A stretch of DNA of 64,000 nucleotides from Desulfotomaculum copahuensis (GTDB taxonomy: Bacteria > Bacillota > Desulfotomaculia > Desulfotomaculales > Desulfovirgulaceae). The translations under genes and the position numbers were made by a program. The notes beneath the pieces are model-generated. The model was not told the DNA's origin. It did no database searches and worked only from the letters and a program-made list of their open reading frames with translations. The stretch lies in contig NZ_LYVF01000047.1 of assembly GCF_001655685.1 (NCBI RefSeq), positions 1-64,000 on the forward strand. Direction: 5' to 3'. Positions 44,955 through 54,581 of this stretch are shown piece after piece. The number at the start of each line of letters is the position of its first letter. Within the stretch, counting starts at the first letter, position 1.

Positions 44955-46340
44955 ATGATGAAAATGCGTGCGGATACTTATCTGGCGGGAAAAACGCTGG
45001 AGCAGGGCATCAAGTTTATCCTTCGCCAACCGGAAAAAAACATTGCCGCGCTGGTGAATGTGGCCGAAAAACTGGTCCGGGACGACAACCACCGAAAAAT
45101 GGTGGCCAATGTGAAAAGAGTGTTGGGCGATAAGGAAGGGAACTGGTACCGGTTCGCGCGGGACCTTTTGACGCGTACACACCCGCAGATTCGCCGGCGC
45201 ATGGCGGTAAATTTCTTTGTCAACGCTTCCTTTGTCGGAGTGCCCCGGCAGAAAGAGTGGGCACAAAAAATCGGCGCCGCCGTTCCCTGGGCCATCCTGA
45301 TGGATCCGACCGAAAAGTGCAACCTGCATTGCCTCGGTTGCTGGGCCGGCAATTATCAACATGGCAATGAACTGGGCCTTGAGCTCATGGACCGGGTGGC
45401 TGCGGAAGCGGAAGAACTGGGTATTTACTTTATCGTTCTTTCCGGCGGCGAACCGATGCTGCGCAAAGACGATATTTTGACCCTGGCTGAACGCCATCCG
45501 GAACAGGTTTTTCACCTTTTTACCAACGGTACGCTGGTGGATGAAAAGTTTGTCGCTGAAATGGTCCGGCTGGGAAATATCACTCTGGCCCTGAGCCTGG
45601 AGGGGTTTGAGCAAACCACCGACGCCCGCCGCGGCCGGGGCGTGTTCCGGAAAGTGATGCGGGCAATGGACTTGCTGCGGGAGGCCGGGACGGTTTTCGG
45701 TGTCTCGGTCACCTATGCCCGGAACAACATTGATGAACTGGGCAGTGAGGAGTTTATTGATTTGTTGGTTGAAAAAGGTGTATCATATGGTTGGTATTTC
45801 ACCTACATCCCCATCGGCAAGGATGTGGATTTGGAAATGATGGCCACGCCGGAGCAGCGGGCGGCCATGTTTGACCGCATTCAATATTTCCGGCAAACCA
45901 GGCCCATTTTCCTGGTCGACTTCTGGAACGACGGCGAGGCCAGCTGCGGCTGCATCGCCGGCGGGCGGCGCTATTTTCATATCAATGCCGCCGGTGAGGT
46001 GGAGCCCTGCGCCTTCGTCCATTACAGCACCTGCAACATCAAGCAGTTGACTTTGCGCGAAGCCCTGCAAAATCCTCTCTTCCGCGCCTACCAGAAGCGT
46101 CAGCCTTTTGACTTCAACTTGCGCCGTCCCTGTCCGATTATCGATCATCCGGAAATGCTCCGGGAAATGGTGCATGAATCCGGCGCCCACCCGACCGAAC
46201 TGGGTCCTTGCCACGGTGAAACGGTGGACGAGTTTGCGGGCAAGATGGAGGCCTACGCCTGTAACTGGGGGCGGTTGGCCGACAGTATCTGGCGCCGGAA
46301 ACCGTTTGAACAAAGAGAAGAAACCGGCCGGGCGGGATGA
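44955..46340 (+). CDS. Radical SAM/SPASM protein, copy 2 of tandem pair
   Basis: The 461-residue paralogue of the previous gene has the same layout: helical N-terminus with a different sequence, core motif DPTEKCNLHCLGCWAGNY, LSGGEPM, and the C-terminal GCIAGGRRYFHINAAGEVEP. Its ribosome site AAAGGAGG is excellent. The pair spacing of 48 bases means one operon. The two diverge most in the N-terminal 100 residues, which may decide the partner. Function is unknown. Confidence 0.9.
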   Translation: MMKMRADTYLAGKTLEQGIKFILRQPEKNIAALVNVAEKLVRDDNHRKMVANVKRVLGDKEGNWYRFARDLLTRTHPQIRRRMAVNFFVNASFVGVPRQKEWAQKIGAAVPWAILMDPTEKCNLHCLGCWAGNYQHGNELGLELMDRVAAEAEELGIYFIVLSGGEPMLRKDDILTLAERHPEQVFHLFTNGTLVDEKFVAEMVRLGNITLALSLEGFEQTTDARRGRGVFRKVMRAMDLLREAGTVFGVSVTYARNNIDELGSEEFIDLLVEKGVSYGWYFTYIPIGKDVDLEMMATPEQRAAMFDRIQYFRQTRPIFLVDFWNDGEASCGCIAGGRRYFHINAAGEVEPCAFVHYSTCNIKQLTLREALQNPLFRAYQKRQPFDFNLRRPCPIIDHPEMLREMVHESGAHPTELGPCHGETVDEFAGKMEAYACNWGRLADSIWRRKPFEQREETGRAG

Positions 46341-46447
46341 TTGGGTAAAGTGCGGGGGAGTCCGGCGTGGCGCCGGTCGCGAGAGTGGAGTCCGTTTCCT
46401 GTCCGCCGGCGCTCGCCGGGCTACCGCCCGGGCCGCTTCACCCGCAA

Positions 46448-46490
46448 CGCCGCCCCGGGAAAAACGGCCGCCTTTCGGCCGTCGGCGGCG
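46448..46490 (+). terminator. Nested hairpin after the radical SAM pair
   Basis: Outer arms CGCCGCC (46448-46454) and GGCGGCG (46484-46490) enclose ACGGCCG (46464-46470) and CGGCCGT (46476-46482). There is no T run, so it may also act as an mRNA-stabilising element. Confidence 0.45.
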
Positions 46491-46568
46491 TGACCGGGTT
46501 GATTGCCTGTGTTAATCCGGTACACCTGCCTGGCGGGGCGTGAATACAAGGAGATGGGGGGCGGGACG

Positions 46569-47987
46569 GTGGAAGAGCAGCAATATGCCGGCCGGTGGCG
46601 CGTTTTGACGGCGGTTCTGCTTGGTTCCATTATGGGACCCATAGATGCCAGCATTGTGTATATAGCACTGCCGGCGATAGCCAAAGTTTTCGGCGTCGAT
46701 CCGTCAATGATCGGTTGGGTGTCCATGGCCTACCTGCTGGTCCTGGGCAGTTTTTTGCTTTCCTTCGGCCGGTTGGGGGATATGTTCGGTTTCAAACGCA
46801 TGTTTTTGGCCGGCCTGTTGGTTTTTGTCGTTACCTCGGCTTTGTGCGGACTGTCTCCCGGTCTGGGTGCGCTGATCTTCCTGCGCGCGCTGCAGGCCAC
46901 CGGGGCCGGCATGACCATGGCCATGTCCCCGGCTATCATTACCGCCGCCTTCCCGCCCCGGGAGCGGGGGCGTGCCCTGGGTATGAACGGGATGGCCGTG
47001 GCCCTCGGCCTGGCCCTGGGGCCGAGTCTGGGCGGCATGCTGGTGGATACATTAAGCTGGCGGGCAATTTTTTACGTGAATGTGCCGATCGGAATTGTTG
47101 CCTATCTGTGGTGCCGGCGTATCCTGCCCGACGTGCGCAGTGAAAAACGTCAGTCATTTGACTGGCCCGGATCGCTGCTGGCCTTTTGCGGGCTGGGCAC
47201 GCTGCTTTTGTTTGCCAGCCGGGGCGGGGACGCCGGCTGGTCCCGCCCCATCTTTTTGCTGGGTATGGCAGCCGTTGTTTTGTTGGTTTTATTCATTCTG
47301 CTGGAAAAACGGGCGCCCGAGCCGATGCTGGATTTAAAACTTTTCCGGAGCCGTGTTTTTTCCGCCGGTAACGGCGCCGCCCTGCTGAATTTCATGACCC
47401 AGTACGTGATCGTGTTTTTAACCCCCTTTTTCCTGCAGCAGGTAATGGGCTATTCCGCCGGGCGGGCGGGAGCGGCCATGACCGCTTTCCCGCTTACCGT
47501 GCTGGTGATTGCCCCGCTTTCCGGTGCGTTGTCCGATAAGACCGGTCAGCGCGGGTTGGCCTTTCTGGGGTCGCTAATCTGTACCATTGCCGCGCTGGCC
47601 ATGGCCGGCCTGAACCAGTCGGCCGGGCCGCTGGATATAGCCTGGCGGCTGAGCTTGTTCGGCCTCGGTACCGGGTTGTTTCAATCCCCGAACAACAGTG
47701 CTGTGATGGGTGCGGTGCCCCGCTTCCGCCTGGGAGTCGCCGGGGGGGTGCTGGCCACCACCCGCAATGTGGGCATGGTGTTGGGCATTGCCCTGGGCGG
47801 GGCGGTGCTGGCCGCCCGCCGGACCGCCCACCTGTCCGCCGGTCCGTCCGGCGCCTTTTTATCCGGCCTGCATGATGCCTATCTGGCGGCGGCGCTTGTT
47901 TCCCTGCTGGGCACACTGGTTTGTTTGCTGGCCGGAACGGCCGGATCCGGCGGTATGCAGTTGGGAGAGCGCAGCGCCGGTACTTGA
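46569..47987 (+). CDS. MFS drug-efflux-type transporter (DHA2-like)
   Basis: A roughly 472-residue protein with about 14 membrane segments, motif A-like GRLGDMFGFKRMFLAG, and motif C-type FLRALQATGAGMTMAMSPAII. This is the DHA2/EmrB-QacA type, which exports amphipathic compounds by proton antiport. Substrate is unknown. GTG 46569 has a G-rich site; ATG 46554 has its GGAG too close. Regulator not seen nearby. Confidence 0.85.
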   Translation: MEEQQYAGRWRVLTAVLLGSIMGPIDASIVYIALPAIAKVFGVDPSMIGWVSMAYLLVLGSFLLSFGRLGDMFGFKRMFLAGLLVFVVTSALCGLSPGLGALIFLRALQATGAGMTMAMSPAIITAAFPPRERGRALGMNGMAVALGLALGPSLGGMLVDTLSWRAIFYVNVPIGIVAYLWCRRILPDVRSEKRQSFDWPGSLLAFCGLGTLLLFASRGGDAGWSRPIFLLGMAAVVLLVLFILLEKRAPEPMLDLKLFRSRVFSAGNGAALLNFMTQYVIVFLTPFFLQQVMGYSAGRAGAAMTAFPLTVLVIAPLSGALSDKTGQRGLAFLGSLICTIAALAMAGLNQSAGPLDIAWRLSLFGLGTGLFQSPNNSAVMGAVPRFRLGVAGGVLATTRNVGMVLGIALGGAVLAARRTAHLSAGPSGAFLSGLHDAYLAAALVSLLGTLVCLLAGTAGSGGMQLGERSAGT

Positions 47988-48154
47988 TCCTTTCCATGGC
48001 TTTTCCACCGGGGCGTGACGGCTTCAGCCTTAACCGCCCCGGTATTTTTTCCAGCCCTTGGGTTGGATAAACATGAAAAACGCTGCCGTGCACGGCAGGA
48101 ATTGCCGTTTGCACAGGGAATAATTGTTTTAATTATGATAATACCTTGAGGTGA

Positions 48155-49024
48155 ATGCCCGTGCCAAGGCTGTGTTATTTTAACGGTTCTGTCATGCCGG
48201 TTGAAAAGGCGTCCGTCAATATAGAAGACCGCGGTTATCAGTTTGGGGACGGAGTATATGAAGTGATTCGTGTCTATCATGGTAAACCGTTTGCCATGCG
48301 GCGTCACCTGATGCGGTTATCCCGCAGCTTGAAAGCGATTCGGATGGATTTCCCGGATCTGGAACAGAGCCTGCACAAGGTGGCGGAACAATTGATCCGG
48401 GACGGCAAAATAGAACATGGCTATGTTTACCTGCAGGTAACCAGGGGAGCGGCTCCCCGTGATCATCTTTTTCCGCTCGCTCCATTGCCGCCGGTGTTGA
48501 GCGCAACCATTACTCCCTGCCCGTTGCGCACGCCGGAGCAATTTGAGCAGGGGGGAAAGGCGGTAATCCTTTCCGATGACCGCTGGCTGCATTGTAACAT
48601 TAAGAGCTTGAACTTGTTGCCAAACGTTTTGGCCAAGGATGAAGCGAGAAGACGCGGCGCCGATGAGGCGGTTTTGGCCCGGGATCTGCATACTGTCACT
48701 GAAGGCGCTTCAAGCAACGTTTTTATCGTCCGGGACGGGATTGTCTTTACTCATCCGGATGGACCGCTTATCCTGCCGGGGATCACCAAGGAGATAGTAT
48801 TGGAGATTGCCGGGGAGCTCAATATAACGGTTTGCCAGCAACCGTTTACTGTCGGACAGTTACGGCAGGCGGACGAGGTTTTCATCACCGATACCATTCA
48901 CGAAGTGCATCCAATTGTTGCTATGGATGGAATTAAAATTGGCGACGGCGCGGCGGGGCCGGTTGCCCGCGCTTTACAAAACGCCTTTACGGAGTATTGG
49001 CATGATACTATTGCCGGCGAATAA
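48155..49024 (+). CDS. dat: D-amino-acid aminotransferase (class IV PLP enzyme)
   Basis: Interconverts D-amino acids and 2-oxo acids, giving D-Glu or D-Asp for the wall. The 289-residue fold-type IV enzyme has EDRGYQFGDGVYEVIRVY, the PLP Lys in CNIKSLNLLPNVLAK, and TEGASSNVFIV. The GYQFGDGVYE pattern is that of D-amino-acid transaminases, but branched-chain and 4-amino-4-deoxychorismate enzymes are close relatives. ATG 48155 lies after GAGGTG. Confidence 0.85.
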   Translation: MPVPRLCYFNGSVMPVEKASVNIEDRGYQFGDGVYEVIRVYHGKPFAMRRHLMRLSRSLKAIRMDFPDLEQSLHKVAEQLIRDGKIEHGYVYLQVTRGAAPRDHLFPLAPLPPVLSATITPCPLRTPEQFEQGGKAVILSDDRWLHCNIKSLNLLPNVLAKDEARRRGADEAVLARDLHTVTEGASSNVFIVRDGIVFTHPDGPLILPGITKEIVLEIAGELNITVCQQPFTVGQLRQADEVFITDTIHEVHPIVAMDGIKIGDGAAGPVARALQNAFTEYWHDTIAGE

Positions 49025-49146
49025 ACCGTTATAAGCTGGATGCCGGGCCGGCCGGTTAAAATTATCCGGACAACTCATCGCACGGGTAGTTCGAATAACG
49101 AAAAATGTTCAAAGTTAACCAAAGGGGGTGGCGGACGGTTTAAACC

Positions 49147-49162
49147 TTGACAAGAAACTTGC
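49147..49162 (+). promoter_or_regulatory. Candidate promoter for the Mop cluster (sigma-54-like)
   Basis: TGACAAG-N4-TTGC (49148-49162) fits the sigma-54 consensus TGGCACG-N4-TTGC at 9 of 11 fixed positions, missing one G of the -24 GG. Alternatively TTGACA (49147-49152) is a sigma-A -35 with a poor -10. It lies about 50 bases before the mop start. Confidence 0.35.
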
Positions 49163-49212
49163 GCTTCAGAAGATGAATGTATTACCTAAATTTTCACAAA
49201 GGGGTGAATAGT

Positions 49213-51993
49213 TTGATAAAAAAACCCGTCAATATTAATGGCGCCAAAATGAAACTGGTTGTTGACCCGGAAGCCACCCTGGCGGATGTCATCCGCGGGC
49301 AGCTCCACCTGACCGGCACCAAAACCGGCTGCGGCAAGGCGCAGTGCGGCGCCTGCTCAGTGATCATGAACGGCAAGGTGATCATGTCTTGCGCCACCAG
49401 GATGAAGCGGGTTCCCGACGATGCCCTGATCACCACGATCGAAGGAATCGGCACCCCCACCAGCCTGCATGCCCTCCAAATGGCCTGGGTTAAACACGGC
49501 GCCGCCCAGTGCGGATTTTGTGCCCCTGGCTTCATCGTTTCAGCCAAAGGCCTGCTGGATGAAAACCCCAACCCGGCCAGGGAAGAGGTGCGCGACTGGT
49601 TCCAGAAACACAGGAACGTATGCCGCTGCACGGGGTACAAGCCCCTGGTGGATGCGGTGATGGACGCCGCCCGCCTGATGCGCGGTGAAATTACAGCTGA
49701 CGCTCTTGGTTTCATAATGCCGGCCGATGGCAAAATCCTGGGCACCGACTATCCGCGTCCGTCGGCTATTGGCAAAGTCACCGGCACCATTGATTACGGC
49801 GCCGATTTCGGCCTCAAGATGCCGCCCGGCACACTGCAGCTCAAGCTGGTCCAGGCGCAGGTTTCCCACGCCAGGATCCTGTCTATTGATACCTCCGAAG
49901 CGGAAAAAATGCCCGGCGTTTATAAAGTTGTCACTAATAAAGACATTAAAGGGAAAAACCGCATTACCGGCCTGATTACCTTTCCCACCAACAAGGGGGA
50001 TGGTTGGGACAGGCCAATCCTGTGCGATGAAAAGGTCTTTCAGTTCGGCGACGCCATTGCCATTGTCTGCGCCGACACGGAAGCACATGCCCGGGCCGCG
50101 GTGGAAAAGGTCGATGTCGAGCTGGAAATGCTGCCGGCTTACATGAGCGCACCGGCTGCCATGGCGCCCGACGCCATTGAGATTCACCCCGGTACGCCCA
50201 ACGTTTATTTTAAACAGCCAATTGTAAAAGGCGAGGACACCGCGCCGCTGATGGAAAAAGCAGATCTGGTGGTTTCCATGGAGGATTTTTATGTCGGCCG
50301 CCAGCCCCACCTGCCTGTTGAGCCTGACGTGGTTGTGGCTTACCATGATGAAAACGGCAGCCTGCAAATTTTGTCCAAGAGTATCGGGTTGGACCTGCAT
50401 GCGCACATGATTGCCGAAGGGCTGGGCCTGGAGGCCGGCAAGAACCTGTTCCTGTCTCAATTCCCCGGTGTCGGCGGTACTTTCGGCTATAAATTCAGCC
50501 CGACCACTGAAGCGCTGGCCGGCGCGGCGGCCATAGCCACCGGCAGGCCCGTTTTCCTTAATTTCGATTACTACCAGCAGATTACCTATACCGGCAAGCG
50601 TTCGCCTTTCTTCATCGACCTGAAATACGGGGCCGATAAAGATGGCAAAATTGTCGCCATGGAGAGCAACTGGGCGGTGGATCACGGTCCGTACTCCGAG
50701 TTCGGCGATCTGCTGACCCTGCGTGGCGCCCAGTTCATCGGCGCCGGCTACGGCATTCCGAATATTAGGGGCGCCGGCTACACGGTTTGTACCAATCACG
50801 CCTGGGGCTCGGCCTTCCGGGCCTATGGGTCACCGCAGAGCTTTTTTGCCTCCGAGACCTTGATGGACGTGCTGGCCGAAAAATTGGGCATCGATCCGCT
50901 GGAACTGCGTTACATTAACGCTTACCGGCCCGGCGACACCACCCCGACCGGCCAGGGGCCAGAAGTATACAGTCTGACTCAACTGATTGACGTGATCCGG
51001 CCGAAGTACAAGGCCGCCCTGGATGAGGCCGAAAGGCTCTCCACGCCGGAGAAGAAGCGTGGTGTGGGAGTGTCCGTTGGTATCTACGGCTGCGGCCTGG
51101 ACGGTGTGGACGGGGCCGAAGTATGGGTTGAACTGCTGCCCGACGGCAATGTCCGGGTGAGCACCAGTTGGCAGGATCACGGCCAGGGCGCGGACATCGG
51201 TCTTTTGACCACAGCGCACGAAGTATTGCGTCAGATGGGCATCAAGCCGGAGCAAATCAAGCTGGTGATGAACGACATGAACCTGGCGCCGAACGGCGGC
51301 CCGTCCGGCGGGAGCCGCTCCCAGGTGGTTATTGGCAACGCTGTCGTCAACGGTTGCGAGCAACTGGTGAATGCCCTGAAGAAGGCCGACGGGACCGGCA
51401 TGACTTATGACGAGGCGGTGGCCGGTAATATCCCGGTCAAATATAGCGGCAAGTGGAGCACGGCTGCAGACAACTGTACCAACTGCGATGCCGAAACAGC
51501 CCAGGGCAGGCCTTTTGCTGTTTACATGTACGGCGTCTTCCTGGCGGAGGTGGAGGTTGATACCGGAACCGGCAAGGTTCAAGTGGTGAAGATGACCCTG
51601 GCAGCCGACGTCGGAAAAGTGATCAACAAGACCACTCTCGACGGGCAGATCTATGGCGGTCTGGCGCAGGGCATCGGCCTGGCGCTCAGTGAAAATTTCG
51701 AAGATCTGAAAAAGCACACCAGCATGGCGGCCTGCGGCATCCCGTACATCAAGGATATTCCGGACAATCTGGAAATCATTTATGTGAATACACCACGCAA
51801 GATGGGACCGTACGGCGCCTCCGGCGTGGGGGAACTGCCGCTGACATCACCGCATGCCGCCATATGTAACGCCATTTACAATGCCTGCGGCGTACGCATC
51901 ACCCAACTCCCGGCGCTGCCGGAGAAGGTGCTGGCCGGTCTGCAGGGGAAAGAAATCCCGGTCGTGAAACGGCCGGTTAAAAATCCTTATTAG
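49213..51993 (+). CDS. mop: Molybdopterin-dependent aldehyde oxidoreductase, Mop type
   Basis: Oxidises aldehydes to carboxylic acids with two 2Fe-2S clusters and a Mo-MCD cofactor in one chain. With the TTG start, FeS ligands are Cys 40, 45, 48, 60 and 100, 103, 137, 139, the same numbers as I recall for Desulfovibrio gigas Mop, and long stretches match (KGKNRITGLITFPTNKGDGW, GQIYGGLAQGIGLALSE). The catalytic Glu lies in GASGVGELPLTSPHAA. 926 residues against about 907. No Sec codon. The ribosome site AAAGGGG at 49198-49204 fits TTG 49213. It leads a run of eight genes. Confidence 0.96.
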   Translation: MIKKPVNINGAKMKLVVDPEATLADVIRGQLHLTGTKTGCGKAQCGACSVIMNGKVIMSCATRMKRVPDDALITTIEGIGTPTSLHALQMAWVKHGAAQCGFCAPGFIVSAKGLLDENPNPAREEVRDWFQKHRNVCRCTGYKPLVDAVMDAARLMRGEITADALGFIMPADGKILGTDYPRPSAIGKVTGTIDYGADFGLKMPPGTLQLKLVQAQVSHARILSIDTSEAEKMPGVYKVVTNKDIKGKNRITGLITFPTNKGDGWDRPILCDEKVFQFGDAIAIVCADTEAHARAAVEKVDVELEMLPAYMSAPAAMAPDAIEIHPGTPNVYFKQPIVKGEDTAPLMEKADLVVSMEDFYVGRQPHLPVEPDVVVAYHDENGSLQILSKSIGLDLHAHMIAEGLGLEAGKNLFLSQFPGVGGTFGYKFSPTTEALAGAAAIATGRPVFLNFDYYQQITYTGKRSPFFIDLKYGADKDGKIVAMESNWAVDHGPYSEFGDLLTLRGAQFIGAGYGIPNIRGAGYTVCTNHAWGSAFRAYGSPQSFFASETLMDVLAEKLGIDPLELRYINAYRPGDTTPTGQGPEVYSLTQLIDVIRPKYKAALDEAERLSTPEKKRGVGVSVGIYGCGLDGVDGAEVWVELLPDGNVRVSTSWQDHGQGADIGLLTTAHEVLRQMGIKPEQIKLVMNDMNLAPNGGPSGGSRSQVVIGNAVVNGCEQLVNALKKADGTGMTYDEAVAGNIPVKYSGKWSTAADNCTNCDAETAQGRPFAVYMYGVFLAEVEVDTGTGKVQVVKMTLAADVGKVINKTTLDGQIYGGLAQGIGLALSENFEDLKKHTSMAACGIPYIKDIPDNLEIIYVNTPRKMGPYGASGVGELPLTSPHAAICNAIYNACGVRITQLPALPEKVLAGLQGKEIPVVKRPVKNPY

Positions 51994-52070
51994 ACCGGGG
52001 AATACCATTCGGATTGAACTCTTGTTAAAGCGACGGTTTGCCTGAAACGGGCGGATTTATCAGTGAGTTG

Positions 52071-52146
52071 TTGGTGGTTGGCCGTTGGATTGTTTGTTGG
52101 AATTAGCTTTTTGGCGGTTCCTTCTATTCCAACCACCAACCACCAA
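52071..52146 (+). repeat. Inverted repeat after mop
   Basis: TTGGTGGTTGG (52071-52081) is mirrored twice by CCAACCACCAA (52129-52139 and 52136-52146); inside, GTTGGAAT pairs with ATTCCAAC. A T-poor hairpin, it could end or stabilise the mop transcript, or be a small mobile repeat. Confidence 0.6.
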
Positions 52147-52182
52147 ATTATTCGTATGAAAATGACGTTCTAAAAGGTGGTT

Positions 52183-52224
52183 GTCGGACCGAGGCATTGG
52201 AGCGACGAGGTACGACCACCAGCC
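52183..52224 (+). repeat. Dispersed repeat, partial copy 3
   Basis: GTCGGACCG, GCATTGGAGCGACG and CCACCAGCC match in order the block at 3972-4013 in copy 1. Confidence 0.7.
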
Positions 52225-52252
52225 TGAGCTCAAAGCGAAATGGTGTGATCAA

Positions 52253-54577
52253 ATGGATCATAAACAATGGCGTGAGTATGAAGAAAGATGTACCCAGGAA
52301 CGTCCTCCCGCCTGCACTGCCGCCTGTCCCGTTCATGTGGATGTAAGAAGTTTCACGGCGGAAATGAAGGCCGGAAACTTCAACCGGGCATTGGATATTT
52401 TCAGGAAAACGGTTCCCTTCGCCGGGATTATCGGCCGCATTTGTGACCACCCCTGCCAGGCTGCCTGCCGGCGGGGGGAGGCGGGAGACCCCGTGTCCAT
52501 CGCCGCTCTGGAAAAAGCCTGCGTTGAGATGACATCCGCCCCGCCGGCCAAAATTACCCTTCCGCCCAAAAAAGACAGGCGGGTGGCCGTGGCCGGCGGA
52601 GGGTTGAGCGGTCTGGCGGCTGCCTTTGACCTGGCCGGGAAAGGCTACCCGGTGGTTCTTTTCGAGGCTACGGACCGATTGGGTGGCGGACTGTGGGAAA
52701 TGCCGGCAGAGGTTTTACCGCGGCAAATTATCTTGACCGAAACGGCTGTACTGGAGCAAATGGGTGTGGAGATCCGCTATCAAGCCACCGTCGGGCAGGT
52801 GATTTCCCTTCCGGAATTGTGCAGTGAATATGATGCCGTTTACCTGGGTACCGGAGAAAATTTCAAGCCTGTTCCCGGCCCGGAAATTGATCAGGCGGGG
52901 CGGTGCCGGCTTGACCCGGTTACCTTGGCCACCGGTCTGAATGGAGTTTTTGCCGGGGGCGGGCTGCGCACCGGCCCGGACTATTCTCCCATCAACTCCC
53001 TTTCCGACGGCAGGCGGGCCGCCATATCCATCGACCGTTTTCTGCAAAAGGTCTCTCTAACTGCCGTGCGGGAAAATGAAGGGCCTTATCAGACCAGGCT
53101 TTTCACCAGTACAAAAGGGGTTGAGCCGCTCCCCGCCGTTGCGCCGGGCAATCCCGCACAGGGGTACACCCGGGAGGAAGCCGTCCTGGAAGCCGGGCGC
53201 TGCCTCGCATGCCAGTGCCTGGAATGTGTTAAGGTATGTGAATACCTCGCTCATTTTAAGTCTTATCCGAAAAAATATGCCCGTGATATTAACCAGAATC
53301 TTAAAATAGTCATGGGCGTGCACGGGGCCAACAACTTGATCAACTCCTGCAGCCTGTGCGGCCTCTGCCGGGAGGTTTGCCCGGAAAATTTCGATATGGC
53401 GGAACTGTGCCGGGTGGCCCGGGCGGAAATGTTCAAAAAAGGGAAGATGCCGCCTTCCGCCCATGATTTTCCCCTCCGGGACATGGCCTTCAGCAACGGC
53501 GAACAGTGTGCTTTGACCCGCCACCAGTCGGGGCATGCGTCCAGCAGCCATCTCTTCTTCCCGGGCTGCCAGTTGAGTGCTTCCGCGCCGGGCCATGTGG
53601 AGAGGGCTTATGCTTACCTGACCGGGCGGTTTGCCGGAGGGGTCGGCCTGATGTTGCGCTGCTGCGGTGCGCCGGCGGAATGGTCCGGGCGGACCGGGCT
53701 GTTTGCAGCGGAACTGCAGGAAATCAGGAAACAGTGGCGGGAAATGGGCGGGCCGCGCCTGATCCTGGCCTGTTCGACCTGCTACCGGATGTTTAAGAGC
53801 CACCTGCCGGAAATAGAAATTGTCTCCCTGTGGGAAATATACGATCAATTGGGGCTGCCGGAAGCCGCCGGGACACAAAAGCCCGGTTTGGTGGCCATAC
53901 AGGACGCCTGCACCACCAGACATGAGAAGCAAATTCACCAAAGCGTCCGGAGCATACTGCAAAAGCTCGGTTTTAAGATTGAAGAATTGCCGGCCAGCCG
54001 TGAAACAACAGAATGCTGCGGCTACGGCGGGTTGATGCTGTTTGCCAACCGGAAGCTGGCGGACGACGTGATCAACAGGCGGATCAGGGAAAGCGCCGCC
54101 GGCTATGTTGCCTACTGCGCCATGTGCCGGGACAATTTTTCCGCCCGGGGCAAAAAGACATACCATCTTCTGGATTTGATTTACGGACTGGCTGATTTTG
54201 CTTTACCGCCCCAAAAAGGGCCTGGTTACTCCCAAAGGCGTGAAAACAGGGCCAGGTTGAAAAATAAGCTACTCAAAGAAATCTGGAGGGATCAGGTGGT
54301 GCAACATGAGAGCGCTTTTGAAAATATTAAATTGATTATGCCAGCTGCCGTTAGCGGGGTCATGGAGGAGCGCCTGATTCTGAAGGAAGATGTCCAGAAA
54401 GTGATCGAATATGCCGAGCGGACGGGCAATAAAATAATCAACCGCAATAACGGCCATATTATGGCTTGTCACAGGCCGGTAAGTGTTACTTACTGGGTGG
54501 AGTATACTCCGCAGGCGGACGGTTTTGTCGTCCACAATGCTTATTCGCACCGGATGGAAGTTGAGGGCAATAATTAA
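52253..54577 (+). CDS. FAD-dependent oxidoreductase with FeS and HdrD-like CCG domains (DVU_1558-like)
   Basis: A 774-residue multidomain redox protein. Domain 1 (about 20-95): GltD-like FeS region with ACTAACPVHVDV and CDHPCQAACRRGEAGD. Domain 2 (about 110-320): FAD site VAVAGGGLSGLAAAFDL. Domain 3 (about 335-420): dicluster region CLACQCLECVKVCEY and CSLCGLCREVCPENFD. Domain 4 (about 445-640): two CCG-type domains (FPGCQLSASA, LRCCGAPAEW, ECCGYGGLM, CAMCRDNF) as in HdrB/HdrD. The last 90 residues are a separate region. Probably passes electrons to or from Mop. Dispersed repeat copy 3 lies just upstream. Confidence 0.85.
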   Translation: MDHKQWREYEERCTQERPPACTAACPVHVDVRSFTAEMKAGNFNRALDIFRKTVPFAGIIGRICDHPCQAACRRGEAGDPVSIAALEKACVEMTSAPPAKITLPPKKDRRVAVAGGGLSGLAAAFDLAGKGYPVVLFEATDRLGGGLWEMPAEVLPRQIILTETAVLEQMGVEIRYQATVGQVISLPELCSEYDAVYLGTGENFKPVPGPEIDQAGRCRLDPVTLATGLNGVFAGGGLRTGPDYSPINSLSDGRRAAISIDRFLQKVSLTAVRENEGPYQTRLFTSTKGVEPLPAVAPGNPAQGYTREEAVLEAGRCLACQCLECVKVCEYLAHFKSYPKKYARDINQNLKIVMGVHGANNLINSCSLCGLCREVCPENFDMAELCRVARAEMFKKGKMPPSAHDFPLRDMAFSNGEQCALTRHQSGHASSSHLFFPGCQLSASAPGHVERAYAYLTGRFAGGVGLMLRCCGAPAEWSGRTGLFAAELQEIRKQWREMGGPRLILACSTCYRMFKSHLPEIEIVSLWEIYDQLGLPEAAGTQKPGLVAIQDACTTRHEKQIHQSVRSILQKLGFKIEELPASRETTECCGYGGLMLFANRKLADDVINRRIRESAAGYVAYCAMCRDNFSARGKKTYHLLDLIYGLADFALPPQKGPGYSQRRENRARLKNKLLKEIWRDQVVQHESAFENIKLIMPAAVSGVMEERLILKEDVQKVIEYAERTGNKIINRNNGHIMACHRPVSVTYWVEYTPQADGFVVHNAYSHRMEVEGNN

Positions 54578-54581
54578 GGAT

